Assembly (NCBI GenBank): GCA_049699975.1
Contig: JBNAWB010000010.1
Location: 1 to 34,998, forward strand
Length of the DNA stretch: 34,998 bases
Direction of reading: 5' to 3'
Source of the DNA: CAZAGD01 sp049699975
GTDB taxonomy: Bacteria; Desulfobacterota; SM23-61
Of the stretch, positions 1 to 7,674 are shown piece after piece. The notes under the pieces are model-generated. The model ran no database searches and was not told where the DNA came from. It was given only the letters and a program-made list of their open reading frames with translations. Numbering within the stretch: position 1 is the first letter of the stretch; each line of letters starts with the position of its first letter. The translations under genes and the position numbers were made by a program.

Positions 1-802
1 ATAGGTCGCAATCCCTTATTCATCAGGTCAATCCTTCCAACAGAACAGGAATCATAAGTCAAAAGGGAAGGGAGTTAAGGTCGCAATCCCTTATTCATCA
101 GGTCAATCCTTCCAACTGATTGAAATAGTTCCTGATGAAGAATCTGAACAAGAATAGTCGCAATCCCTTATTCATCAGGTCAATCCTTCCAACTATAACA
201 TCAAGTAAAGCTGTTAAAACATTAACTATTTGGTCGCAATCCCTTATTCATCAGGTCAATCCTTCCAACTAGTGTATATTTACCAAGATGATAGATTGCT
301 GGCTATCTTGTCGCAATCCCTTATTCATCAGGTCAATCCTTCCAACGTGGCCGTTAGGGCCACTCTATTCCTGCCCGCGGAGCCAGGTCGCAATCCCTTA
401 TTCATCAGGTCAATCCTTCCAACTTCGATTCAAGCTTTCGGGCGGAGAGGCTGTCCTATTGTCGCAATCCCTTATTCATCAGGTCAATCCTTCCAACGCA
501 CCTATTGCAGTGATAGATGATAGTGAAATAGTGTTCTGTCGCAATCCCTTATTCATCAGGTCAATCCTTCCAACACAGGAACCATAGTTAAAAAGGGAAT
601 TGCTCTATGAGTAATGTCGCAATCCCTTATTCATCAGGTCAATCCTTCCAACGCAACTATGTTCAAAATTTTGAACATAGTTGCAATGAAGAGTCGCAAT
701 CCCTTATTCATCAGGTCAATCCTTCCAACGGGGGGTATGTCCAATGGGCGTGTGAACATAGTTATGTCGCAATCCCTTATTCATCAGGTCAATCCTTCCA
801 AC
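1..802 (-). CRISPR. Type III CRISPR array, at least 11 repeats, open at the left edge
   Basis: Eleven identical 37-bp repeats start at 5, 80, 157, 233, 310, 387, 461, 538, 616, 693 and 766. On the plus strand each begins GTCGCAATCCC and ends CCTTCCAAC. The ten spacers are 36 to 41 bp (38, 40, 39, 40, 40, 37, 40, 41, 40, 36). On the minus strand the repeat ends in ATTGCGAC, which resembles the 8-nt 5-prime handle (ATTGAAAS-like) of type III crRNAs. This, and the position of cas2 on the right, suggests minus-strand transcription from a leader at 803-1034, so the newest spacer would be 730-765. Bases 1-4 are the end of another spacer, so the array continues outside the window. No repeat shows decay, which fits an active array whose degenerate end is not in view. 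Confidence 0.98.
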
Positions 803-1034
803 TCCTTACTTATTTTGGATAATGATTTTGAATGATTAAAATTCAAATTTGGTGCACCCCAGGGTATAAATTTGCTACTTTTGCAAGGGGGATACCCTGA
901 ATTTGCTAACCCATTGTTTTTATTCAATTTCACTACCTGGTGGACCTCTTTTTTGACATGCAATAAAATCAATAACTTACAAAAATTGGCGGTTTTTTAA
1001 GAGGTGCACCATTTTTCTCCCTAACTATCTGAAT
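803..1034 (-). promoter_or_regulatory. Putative CRISPR leader
   Basis: This 232-bp AT-rich non-coding stretch lies between cas2 and the last repeat, where a leader is expected if the array is read on the minus strand. It holds the 8-bp palindrome GGTGCACC twice (851-858 and 1003-1010) and a near copy GGTGGACC (939-946). It also has an inverted repeat CAGGGTAT/ATACCCTG (860-867, 892-899) and two copies of AATTTGCTA. A short ORF crosses it into the repeats but has no coding character. I could not pick a convincing -35/-10 pair. Confidence 0.65.
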
Positions 1035-1310
1035 TTAAACAATTATCAACTTTTCTTCTTCAACCACCGTTCCCCAACCAGAAATCTCAATCCGCTCTAT
1101 ACAACTTTTGCAAAGAAAATAATACCGAACACTATCTTCATTCATATCGATTATCTTTTCGAGAGTCTTTTTCATGCGCAAAAATTGCTGTTCGTCAACT
1201 CGGCACTCAAAAACACTTTTTTGGACTCTTTCACCATAATTCTTTAAAGCCTTGGCAATCTGAGTCCGTTTTTTATCATCAACTATATCATAACTTACCA
1301 CCACAAACAT
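1035..1310 (-). CDS. cas2: CRISPR-associated protein Cas2
   Basis: A 91-residue protein with the Cas2 ferredoxin-fold start FVVVSYDIVDDKKR and the following KNYGERVQKSVFEC segment. The conserved acidic residue is Asp8. With Cas1 it forms the spacer-integration complex. I chose the ATG at 1310 rather than the GTG two codons upstream because an AGGAG ribosome-binding site lies 5 nt before the ATG and would abut the GTG. The gene starts 9 bp after the cas1 stop and is the last gene before the leader, so it is almost certainly co-transcribed with cas1. Confidence 0.96.
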   Translation of the reverse strand: MFVVVSYDIVDDKKRTQIAKALKNYGERVQKSVFECRVDEQQFLRMKKTLEKIIDMNEDSVRYYFLCKSCIERIEISGWGTVVEEEKLIIV

Positions 1311-1318
1311 GAACACTC

Positions 1319-2371
1319 CTACATGCGCATCAAAAAAGGCTGATAATAATCCTCCTCTTTTAAATGCCTAATAAGCAACCGAACCTGCTGTTCACAAATT
1401 TGCCGATAAGTTAATCTTTGCTCTGTTGGCGGATAGAAAACTAACTCTTCCAGGCGCTTCTCATACATGGTAATCCACTTTTTTGTGCCTTCATAAGTGA
1501 GCAAAATAGGGTAGTCTGTGGGAGCTATATCTTCAAGTTCTCCTTCTTCGGGCAAGGGAGGTGCATCTTCAGGCGCATAAAAATCCTTCATAGTTATAGC
1601 TTTCGTATTTACGACTCTTAACATAACCGTATCCACAAGAATAGGTCGAAACTCTTCCATCAAATCCAACGCTAAAGAAGGACGCCCATAGTCTGGAGAA
1701 TGCAGGGCGCCCAAATAAGGATCAAGTCCAGATAAATCGATAAAGGATTGAATTGTATTGCCTAAAAGGGTATAGCCGAAACTTAAAAGAACGTTAACCG
1801 GATCCCGAGGAGGACGGCGGGTGCGTTTCTCAAACCTAAATTCTGGACTTTTTAAAAGATGCCCTAAAGCTGAAAAATATAACGCACTCCCGCTGCCCTC
1901 AATTCCTCTCAACGAATCTAAATCAGGAGCATCGGCAACTTTTTCAATTAAACGTCGCAGTGAATGAATTGCCTTTTCCACCTCCTCTTTTTGAATTTCT
2001 TTTTGATAGCGACGCAATAAAATCCGATAATTCGAGAGCTTTCCCCAAACAAACTTCTTGGCCAAGTCTAAAACAAAAGAATTTTCTTCCAGCTTCTTAA
2101 ACTGCATTCTTCTTAAGTCGATATTCTTGCTGAAAGTAGAAACCAGTCGCCCCCGGTATTTGCCGTTAATGGTGAGAAATACAGTATCAATCCCTTCGGT
2201 CAAAAGAAATTTGATGGCCTGCGAAGTAATTTGAATATTACCCATGAGAATGAGCTGGTCAACTTTGAACGCGGGCACAGATTGTAGTTCTGTGCCAAAT
2301 TTGCGCACAATTAAACGATTTCCCTGTTTAGTAACCTCTGCCCCTTGCTCTATAACGTATAAACAGGCCAT
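1319..2371 (-). CDS. cas1: CRISPR-associated endonuclease/integrase Cas1
   Basis: A 350-residue Cas1, within the family's usual length. The N-terminal beta domain reads MACLYVIEQGAEVTKQG. The helical catalytic domain has the metal-binding set Glu158 (in GIEGSGSALYF), His224 (in LGALHSPDYGRPSL) and the acidic pair at 239-240 (in DLMEEFRP). It integrates new spacers at the leader-proximal repeat together with Cas2. It lies 46 bp downstream of the primase-polymerase gene and directly upstream of cas2, so the three form an adaptation module. It has no fused reverse transcriptase or Cas6 domain. Confidence 0.97.
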   Translation of the reverse strand: MACLYVIEQGAEVTKQGNRLIVRKFGTELQSVPAFKVDQLILMGNIQITSQAIKFLLTEGIDTVFLTINGKYRGRLVSTFSKNIDLRRMQFKKLEENSFVLDLAKKFVWGKLSNYRILLRRYQKEIQKEEVEKAIHSLRRLIEKVADAPDLDSLRGIEGSGSALYFSALGHLLKSPEFRFEKRTRRPPRDPVNVLLSFGYTLLGNTIQSFIDLSGLDPYLGALHSPDYGRPSLALDLMEEFRPILVDTVMLRVVNTKAITMKDFYAPEDAPPLPEEGELEDIAPTDYPILLTYEGTKKWITMYEKRLEELVFYPPTEQRLTYRQICEQQVRLLIRHLKEEDYYQPFLMRM

Positions 2372-2417
2372 ATTTATAAAATTTTTAGAAAATGGAAAGC
2401 AACCAAAATATAATTTC

Positions 2418-4331
2418 CTAAATTTCTACGATAAAATTCGTTGAACCGTCGCCTTGGGTTAACATCTTCAGAGTTCCTATGGGAGTAGGAATCTGGGTAA
2501 CTTCATTTTGCTTGAAGACTTCGATAAGATTCTTTTCTAAATCTTCGGCTAATAGCTGGAGCCTCCTTATCTCCCCTTTAATCTTGATATATTCCTTAAC
2601 CAACTGCTGAAGTTTGATCGCCGATAGTTTAACCGAATCGGCTGTTATTGTTGCTGATCCTTTAAAAGCAATAAGATGCAGCAAGGGAGTTGGATACATA
2701 TTCAATCTGGGATCAAATTGACAATTACAGTTTACTTTGGAAGAAATATGGGGCACCTTTTGCCTAATCTTAGGGCAGCTCATGGGATTACCCTGAAAAC
2801 GACTTTTCAAAAACATAGAAGGGTGAGCATTAATAGTCTGAGATAGAAAATGATTAACTGCCTCCGCCCCTTTATCCAAATGCCCTATAACATAGGTTAA
2901 AACATTGCGTTCATCATTCGTTAGCTCTTTTTCATCGTTCACTTTACTGGCCAAGAATCCTAAAACTTCGCACGAGTTGAGCAAGAATTGTAGCTGCAGG
3001 TCTTGATCTGGATGATATTCCTCAATTGCCGTGGAGCTGATTATTTCAGTTTGAGAGTCTTCAATTGGGGGCTGAACCTCTTTCCCTTGAGTCTCCATCT
3101 CCATGTTTCTTGTTATCGCCCCTGAAACTTGCCCAAATATTCGCTGAATGGTCTCATAAATCTTTTCTCTTTTGACTTTTTGAATATTATCAAGAAAAGC
3201 AAGTTGATTTTCTACGGGCTGACCATCTGGGTGAATAAATAATCCTCTCCGCCCAGTCTTGCGATGGATTCCTAAAGGAAGCTTAATTAGATTCCCTAAT
3301 CCCTCGCCAGATACATAAGATTGTTTCGGGAAGATCTCGAGATGCACGCCAGGCGGGGGCGGGGAAAGGTGGCTGACCAAACCTTCGGCAAAGCGCTTAG
3401 CTGCTTTCGCAGGAATCGGCCTTTCGAGGAATAACCAAAGATGCCGCCCTTTAAAACCGCTGTCTTCCAGATAAAAGGGTAGCTCATAACTTGCAGAAAT
3501 ATCCAGAAGCTGGCAAGCAAATTTATGGGCTGACTGCACCTGTCTTTGCCATACCTTTTGGTCAGTTATTCCTCGAGCAATAGCAGATTTGGCAATATCC
3601 ACATCAAAAGCTATAAAATTTACCGTATTATCCAGACGTAATTGGTATATCCCCACCGTGTAATGGCCAAGGATATGATTTTTAGCCACCTGCATCGTGA
3701 ATGGTTCTTGAACCGGAGTATAACCTGTATTCCCCGTGGGGCTAACCCACTGACGGGCATATACTGCTTCTCTCCCGGAGAAAAGGGTAGCAAAATGGAT
3801 AAGCTGAGCATCTGTCGGAGTTAATAATTCTTCTTCAGGACTTAAATCCCTCCCTTCTTCAGCTATCCGTGATCGCCTTTGGAAGTCAAGTTCTTTAAGG
3901 AATTTTTGAAATTTTGGATTTTTAGTTCGTTCAAAAGCAGATTGATATAAATGACGTGCTGCCTCCCATTCTTTGTTCTGCTCAAACAGGAGACCTAATT
4001 CATAAATCGGCTCTTCATCTTCTGGCGCTAAAGGAATAACCTGTTGCCAGAGACGAATGGCTTTATCTATCTGACCCTGATCTTGATAAATAATAGCTAA
4101 TCTTTTCAAGACCGCCACATTATGGGGCTGATCACGCAAGGAAAGATTGTATTCCAAAATAGCCCGGGAAATTAGGCCTAAATCCTCGCAAATTAGGGCG
4201 AGATGATAATGAAAATCAGGATCAAAAATATTTTTGGTATCAATATTCTGGATAAAATCCTTAGCTCTTTCGATGTCTTCCTTTGCCAAAAGTTCTCTAA
4301 TTTCTTTCAAAAAGTGCTCGGGATTTTCCAT
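2418..4331 (-). CDS. CRISPR-associated primase-polymerase (CAPP) with N-terminal TPR
   Basis: A 637-residue protein. Residues 1 to about 150 form TPR-like helical repeats (for example LYQSAFERTKNPKF). Residues about 165-400 match the archaeo-eukaryotic primase fold: motif I Asp243-Val-Asp245 in FIAFDVDIAK, motif II SGFKGRHLW (291-299) with His297, a likely third metal ligand at Glu332 in LEIFPKQ, and the NLIKLPLGIH segment. A C-terminal region has four cysteines (453, 519, 535, 537) that could bind a PriL-like Fe-S cluster or zinc. The last roughly 60 residues are helical. CAPPs linked to cas1-cas2 are known to have primase and polymerase activity and are proposed to help make or process spacers. 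The gene has a strong GAGGAGGGAGG ribosome-binding site and lies 40 bp after the CARF-HEPN gene. The domain assignment is from motifs; the Cys-cluster role is inferred. Confidence 0.88.
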   Translation of the reverse strand: MENPEHFLKEIRELLAKEDIERAKDFIQNIDTKNIFDPDFHYHLALICEDLGLISRAILEYNLSLRDQPHNVAVLKRLAIIYQDQGQIDKAIRLWQQVIPLAPEDEEPIYELGLLFEQNKEWEAARHLYQSAFERTKNPKFQKFLKELDFQRRSRIAEEGRDLSPEEELLTPTDAQLIHFATLFSGREAVYARQWVSPTGNTGYTPVQEPFTMQVAKNHILGHYTVGIYQLRLDNTVNFIAFDVDIAKSAIARGITDQKVWQRQVQSAHKFACQLLDISASYELPFYLEDSGFKGRHLWLFLERPIPAKAAKRFAEGLVSHLSPPPPGVHLEIFPKQSYVSGEGLGNLIKLPLGIHRKTGRRGLFIHPDGQPVENQLAFLDNIQKVKREKIYETIQRIFGQVSGAITRNMEMETQGKEVQPPIEDSQTEIISSTAIEEYHPDQDLQLQFLLNSCEVLGFLASKVNDEKELTNDERNVLTYVIGHLDKGAEAVNHFLSQTINAHPSMFLKSRFQGNPMSCPKIRQKVPHISSKVNCNCQFDPRLNMYPTPLLHLIAFKGSATITADSVKLSAIKLQQLVKEYIKIKGEIRRLQLLAEDLEKNLIEVFKQNEVTQIPTPIGTLKMLTQGDGSTNFIVEI

Positions 4332-4371
4332 AAAGGGCCTCCCTCCTCGCTCCCCATTTGCTTATCGCCAA

Positions 4372-5619
4372 TTAAATTTTTAGCAGTGGAAACTGGGGCA
4401 AATTTTCTTCCTTAGTATTCGAAAATTTAAGGACAATTTCCCACATTTTTTCAAAGGTTTCTTTTTTTATCGGCTGGAAACCATGAGCCAGGATAGAGGA
4501 GTTGCGTAAATCAAGGATTGGCCTTATTTCCTTATCATAAGCTTGGATGAAGTCTTTCCCTAAATCATTTCCCAATTCGTTCAATAGGCAGAAAGAGGCG
4601 TATAAAGGTATCTTAATTTTACCCTTATCTTTGTCTTTGTATTTAGAAATGAATTCTTGCCTTATTCCTTCGGGAATTAAATTTTCTTTTACATTGGATG
4701 TTTCTATTCCATATATTTCTTTTAACTCCAATTGACCCAGCACCTCCAAGGCGCGATATAACCTTGCCATAGCATCATCAAATTTTTGCTCAAGGTCCGC
4801 TCTACGCTTAGCATTAGCCAGGAGGTCCCAAAAATAAAAAATGGAAGGTTTTTTATCATTCAGAAGGTTTTGAAGAAAAAAGAGGTTTTCTTCCATCTGG
4901 CTTACTAAATTTTTTAATTCTCTTTTCTCGGAACTTAAGGCCAAAAGCAAATCTTTGCTCTTGAAGAGATATCTTTTTGATTCTTCATGCTGAAAACGAT
5001 CCCAGAAATCATAGCCCATAACCATATCCTGGAGAGCCTGCAGAAAAGGTTTTTGCTCTTTACTCACCTTAGAAATGCATCTCTCCAGCACTTCTGCAGC
5101 CGAGGTATAGCGAGCTTTATTGAAAAGGATGGCAACTTCTTTTTTCTCAGCTAAAGCAATCTCATCCCACGGATTATCAAGAAAATACATCTTTTCTTTG
5201 CCATCTAAAACAACTCCTAAACCTCCCTTAGAGCGCTCATCACCTCCCACATAGCTATAAAAACAGGAGTATTCAATCGTGGCCAGAACCAAGGCCGCTG
5301 ACATTGTCTTAGTTCCACCTGTATAATCAATGCAAATTTGTTCTGGTGGTATATCCCATTTCTCTAAGACCTCGGGCAATCTTTTAGCCAGGGAAGAATA
5401 ACATTCAGAAAGTAATTCAGCATTAGGCGTGATTATCCAATCATAAAGGCGGGGTTGAAATGCAAGCTTAGGCAAAATCTCTTCTTCCAGCATCTTGCGA
5501 CTATGTTTAGATACAAAAAAGCAGATATAATCTGGCTTGGAATGATTCAAAGAAAAAATTACTGGAGATGGCGCGCCGCCAACTGAAACCACCATGCCCC
5601 TAAACGCCTTTTTGTTCAT
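4372..5619 (-). CDS. CARF-HEPN ribonuclease, TIGR02710-like (Csm6-type effector)
   Basis: A 415-residue protein. The N-terminal CARF domain begins MVVSVGGAPSPV and contains the ligand-binding loop DYTGGTKTMSAAL (GGTKTM at about 101-106). The middle segment RRADLEQKFDDAMARLYRAL resembles the TIGR02710 family. The C-terminal HEPN-type motif RNSSILAH (Arg372 and His379, R-x6-H) is the expected ribonuclease active site. Such proteins bind cyclic oligoadenylate made by Cas10 and then cut RNA non-specifically. The start is the ATG at 5619, with AGGAG 5 nt upstream; a GTG at 5625 is too close to that site. It occupies the position after csm4 where csm5 usually lies, but nothing in it looks like a RAMP domain. 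Confidence 0.85.
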   Translation of the reverse strand: MNKKAFRGMVVSVGGAPSPVIFSLNHSKPDYICFFVSKHSRKMLEEEILPKLAFQPRLYDWIITPNAELLSECYSSLAKRLPEVLEKWDIPPEQICIDYTGGTKTMSAALVLATIEYSCFYSYVGGDERSKGGLGVVLDGKEKMYFLDNPWDEIALAEKKEVAILFNKARYTSAAEVLERCISKVSKEQKPFLQALQDMVMGYDFWDRFQHEESKRYLFKSKDLLLALSSEKRELKNLVSQMEENLFFLQNLLNDKKPSIFYFWDLLANAKRRADLEQKFDDAMARLYRALEVLGQLELKEIYGIETSNVKENLIPEGIRQEFISKYKDKDKGKIKIPLYASFCLLNELGNDLGKDFIQAYDKEIRPILDLRNSSILAHGFQPIKKETFEKMWEIVLKFSNTKEENLPQFPLLKI

Positions 5620-5666
5620 AAACACTCCTCTACATGCATATCCTTTTTAAAAAATAAAAATAATAT

Positions 5667-6560
5667 TTAAGGAAATATTATTGGCACTGCAAAAGCATAA
5701 GCGTAGTGCACTACCTCGGGCTTTGCAGGAGAAATCCCCTCGCTAATCATTCGGCCATAAAACTCTTTAGGTTCACCATTCGTTTTAAATACTGAGCCTG
5801 CTTTAATCATTAGAATAGGTTTTTTAAATGGATTTCCACAAAATGTATATTCTTCGCCGAGTTTGCCATACTTCACAAAAGTTTTATATAGCCCGTCAGT
5901 CGGATCATTTTTTGCCGGACAAAAATTAGAAAGAGTGACAAAACCATTTGCATTTTCAATTTTGGGAACCTCAAAATTCTTAACTTCAGATACTAAAAAA
6001 TGCCCTTTACCAATTGATTTTTTTCGGCCATATCCAGCTTTAGATAGCTTTTCAAATAGATTGACAACCTGATTTTTACAATCCTCAGACTCTGTCTTTA
6101 TATATATGCTCACAGAAGAGATACTCATCTCTTTTAAGCTATAAACCCCTCCCTCAGCGAGAGTAGTATTATTTAAGCGATTAATTGTATTGTATACCTT
6201 AGAATAAATTGAAACCGTTCCATCAGGAATATCTTTTGGCACACATATTTCGCCCCTTCGAACAGATTCAAAATCACAGATTTCAAGCAAATCGATCTTT
6301 TTCCATTTTTTCCTATCCTCCCTTTTTTGTTTGTCGGTAAAAAGCTCTACCGTCAGTGGCTTTGGCAAAAAATCTCCTGGGAACCCATCTGAAATAATAA
6401 AAGGCGGCCCCCCCCTAACAAAAGGCTCCAAAAAATTTTTTAATTCTTTATCACCTTTATCATGCGCCACCACCCAACATAAATGACCAAAAATGGTATC
6501 GGCTTGAAAGGGGGTTAAAATATTTACAATATTTTGCAATTTTATCTGAAAAGTCTTCAT
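5667..6560 (-). CDS. csm4: Csm4, RAMP subunit (Cas5 group) of the type III-A effector
   Basis: A 297-residue protein. The N-terminus LTPFQADTIFGHLCWVV and the following PPFIISDGFPGDFLPKPL are characteristic of Csm4, which binds the crRNA 5-prime handle and contacts Cas10. The glycine-rich segment GYGRKKSIGKGHF is the RAMP loop. The C-terminus VVHYAYAFAVPI is also family-typical. Its ATG overlaps the csm3 stop (ATGA at 6557-6560), showing translational coupling. The length is normal for Csm4, so it is not a Csm4-Csm5 fusion. It is followed directly by the CARF-HEPN gene. Confidence 0.95.
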   Translation of the reverse strand: MKTFQIKLQNIVNILTPFQADTIFGHLCWVVAHDKGDKELKNFLEPFVRGGPPFIISDGFPGDFLPKPLTVELFTDKQKREDRKKWKKIDLLEICDFESVRRGEICVPKDIPDGTVSIYSKVYNTINRLNNTTLAEGGVYSLKEMSISSVSIYIKTESEDCKNQVVNLFEKLSKAGYGRKKSIGKGHFLVSEVKNFEVPKIENANGFVTLSNFCPAKNDPTDGLYKTFVKYGKLGEEYTFCGNPFKKPILMIKAGSVFKTNGEPKEFYGRMISEGISPAKPEVVHYAYAFAVPIIFP

Positions 6561-7222
6561 TGGCTTTCAATCTCCTTCCAAGGCTGCCCATCAATTTTCA
6601 TATTAAGAAATTTGACTTTGCCATATCCACGACTGCCTGAACCTCCAAGGTAGCTTTTTTCGACTAATTCTAATCCTTCCTTAACAATTTGCTTAAGCAT
6701 ATTCTCATTATCAGCATTAAAGACCTGCAATGTAATTTCTAAATCGAATTCGGCCCCTGCCGGAACCCTTTCTTGGGTCCTTGGATGAGAAGCGGTCCCC
6801 CTCATTCTATCAATAATGTTCTCTGTTTTCTTTTCAATATAATCAATCCCTTTTTCTTTAATAAGAACATTATATTCTTGTCGGCTTTTATTGCTTAATG
6901 GGCAATCTCTTACAAGAATTCGAGTTGGACCAAGGTTATGCTTTGTATTTTTATGCGGCCCAAATACCCTGCAAATTAAACAGTCTTCTCTGCCGCATCC
7001 ACATGGGTCCCCATTCTCCGTCTTATTATATTTTTTCTCCAATTCTGAGCGCATCTTCCCTTTGAGAGAAGAACCAGGGATATATGGTTCTTTTGTAACT
7101 GGGTGTTTTATTATAGGAAGATCAACTCCACCAATTTCTATTTCCTCGGTAGATCCACCAATATGTAAACCAGTCTCACATCTAATTGTTCCGATAATAG
7201 TTAAATGTTTTAGTAACTGCAT
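6557..7222 (-). CDS. csm3: Csm3, backbone RAMP subunit (Cas7 group) of the type III-A effector
   Basis: A 221-residue protein, of usual Csm3 length. It begins with HLTIIGTIRCETGLHIGG. Asp34 in GGVDLPIIKHP matches the catalytic aspartate with which Csm3 cuts target RNA every six nucleotides. IPGSSLKGKMRSELE is the classic Csm3 segment, a cysteine-rich insert CGCGREDCLICRVFG follows, and GSGSRGYGKVKF is the C-terminal RAMP loop. A strong AGGAGGT site lies 6 nt before the ATG. It is the only Cas7-type gene seen in the locus, so several copies of this subunit presumably form the filament. Confidence 0.97.
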   Translation of the reverse strand: MQLLKHLTIIGTIRCETGLHIGGSTEEIEIGGVDLPIIKHPVTKEPYIPGSSLKGKMRSELEKKYNKTENGDPCGCGREDCLICRVFGPHKNTKHNLGPTRILVRDCPLSNKSRQEYNVLIKEKGIDYIEKKTENIIDRMRGTASHPRTQERVPAGAEFDLEITLQVFNADNENMLKQIVKEGLELVEKSYLGGSGSRGYGKVKFLNMKIDGQPWKEIESQ

Positions 7223-7233
7223 AAGAGTACCTC

Positions 7234-7674
7234 CTAATTCTTTTTTAGATATTTCTCACTGAAGCCAACTATTGCTTCAAAATGATTAATGAAAGCTCTG
7301 AAAGTTTTTGAATCTTTAACTAACTCCATATTTTTTCTGATAAATTCTTCAAATAATTTTGGGATTTTTGGAGGAGTAGTGTAGGCGGCGCTTGTTGCAT
7401 AGGAAACTAACATTTTCAAATCTTTATTAATATTTTCATAGCTACTAAGACTTAGTCTCCTTTCTAACGATTTAACATGGTTATAAAATCTTCTTAATTG
7501 ATGCTTTTTCATATCGGGTATCGATAGACCTAATTTTTTTGCTATTTCTTCTGCCCATTTCGTTATAAATTCTTCAAAAAGATTTCCGTTTTTATCAAAA
7601 TACCCTTTCGCCAAATAACTTTCTGGCAAATTTAAATTAATATTCCTTTGATCTCTTTGAAATTCTTTTTTCAT
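7234..7674 (-). CDS. csm2: Csm2, small subunit of the type III-A effector
   Basis: A 146-residue, mostly helical protein. The segment KKHQLRRFYNHVKSLERRL and the later AYTTPPKIPKLFEEFIRKN and FRAFINHFEAIVGFSEKYL are characteristic of Csm2 (Cas11 group), which lines the crRNA-target duplex in the effector complex. Its ATG overlaps the cas10 stop (ATGA at 7671-7674), and csm3 begins 11 bp after its stop. It is slightly longer at the N-terminus than many Csm2 proteins. Confidence 0.94.
   Translation of the reverse strand: MKKEFQRDQRNINLNLPESYLAKGYFDKNGNLFEEFITKWAEEIAKKLGLSIPDMKKHQLRRFYNHVKSLERRLSLSSYENINKDLKMLVSYATSAAYTTPPKIPKLFEEFIRKNMELVKDSKTFRAFINHFEAIVGFSEKYLKKN

Noticed and set aside
230..835. 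Plus-strand ORFs of 71 to 99 codons across the array
   Set aside because: They are translations of the CRISPR repeat in different frames (recurring IPYSSGQSF and SLIHQVNPSN) and have no independent coding support.
784..972. Minus-strand 62-codon ORF in the leader
   Set aside because: It runs into the repeat, has no recognised motif, and occupies the sequence expected to be the leader.
4372..5619. CARF-HEPN gene as a divergent csm5
   Set aside because: It has a clear CARF loop (GGTKTM) and an R-x6-H HEPN motif and no RAMP glycine-rich loop, so it does not replace Csm5.
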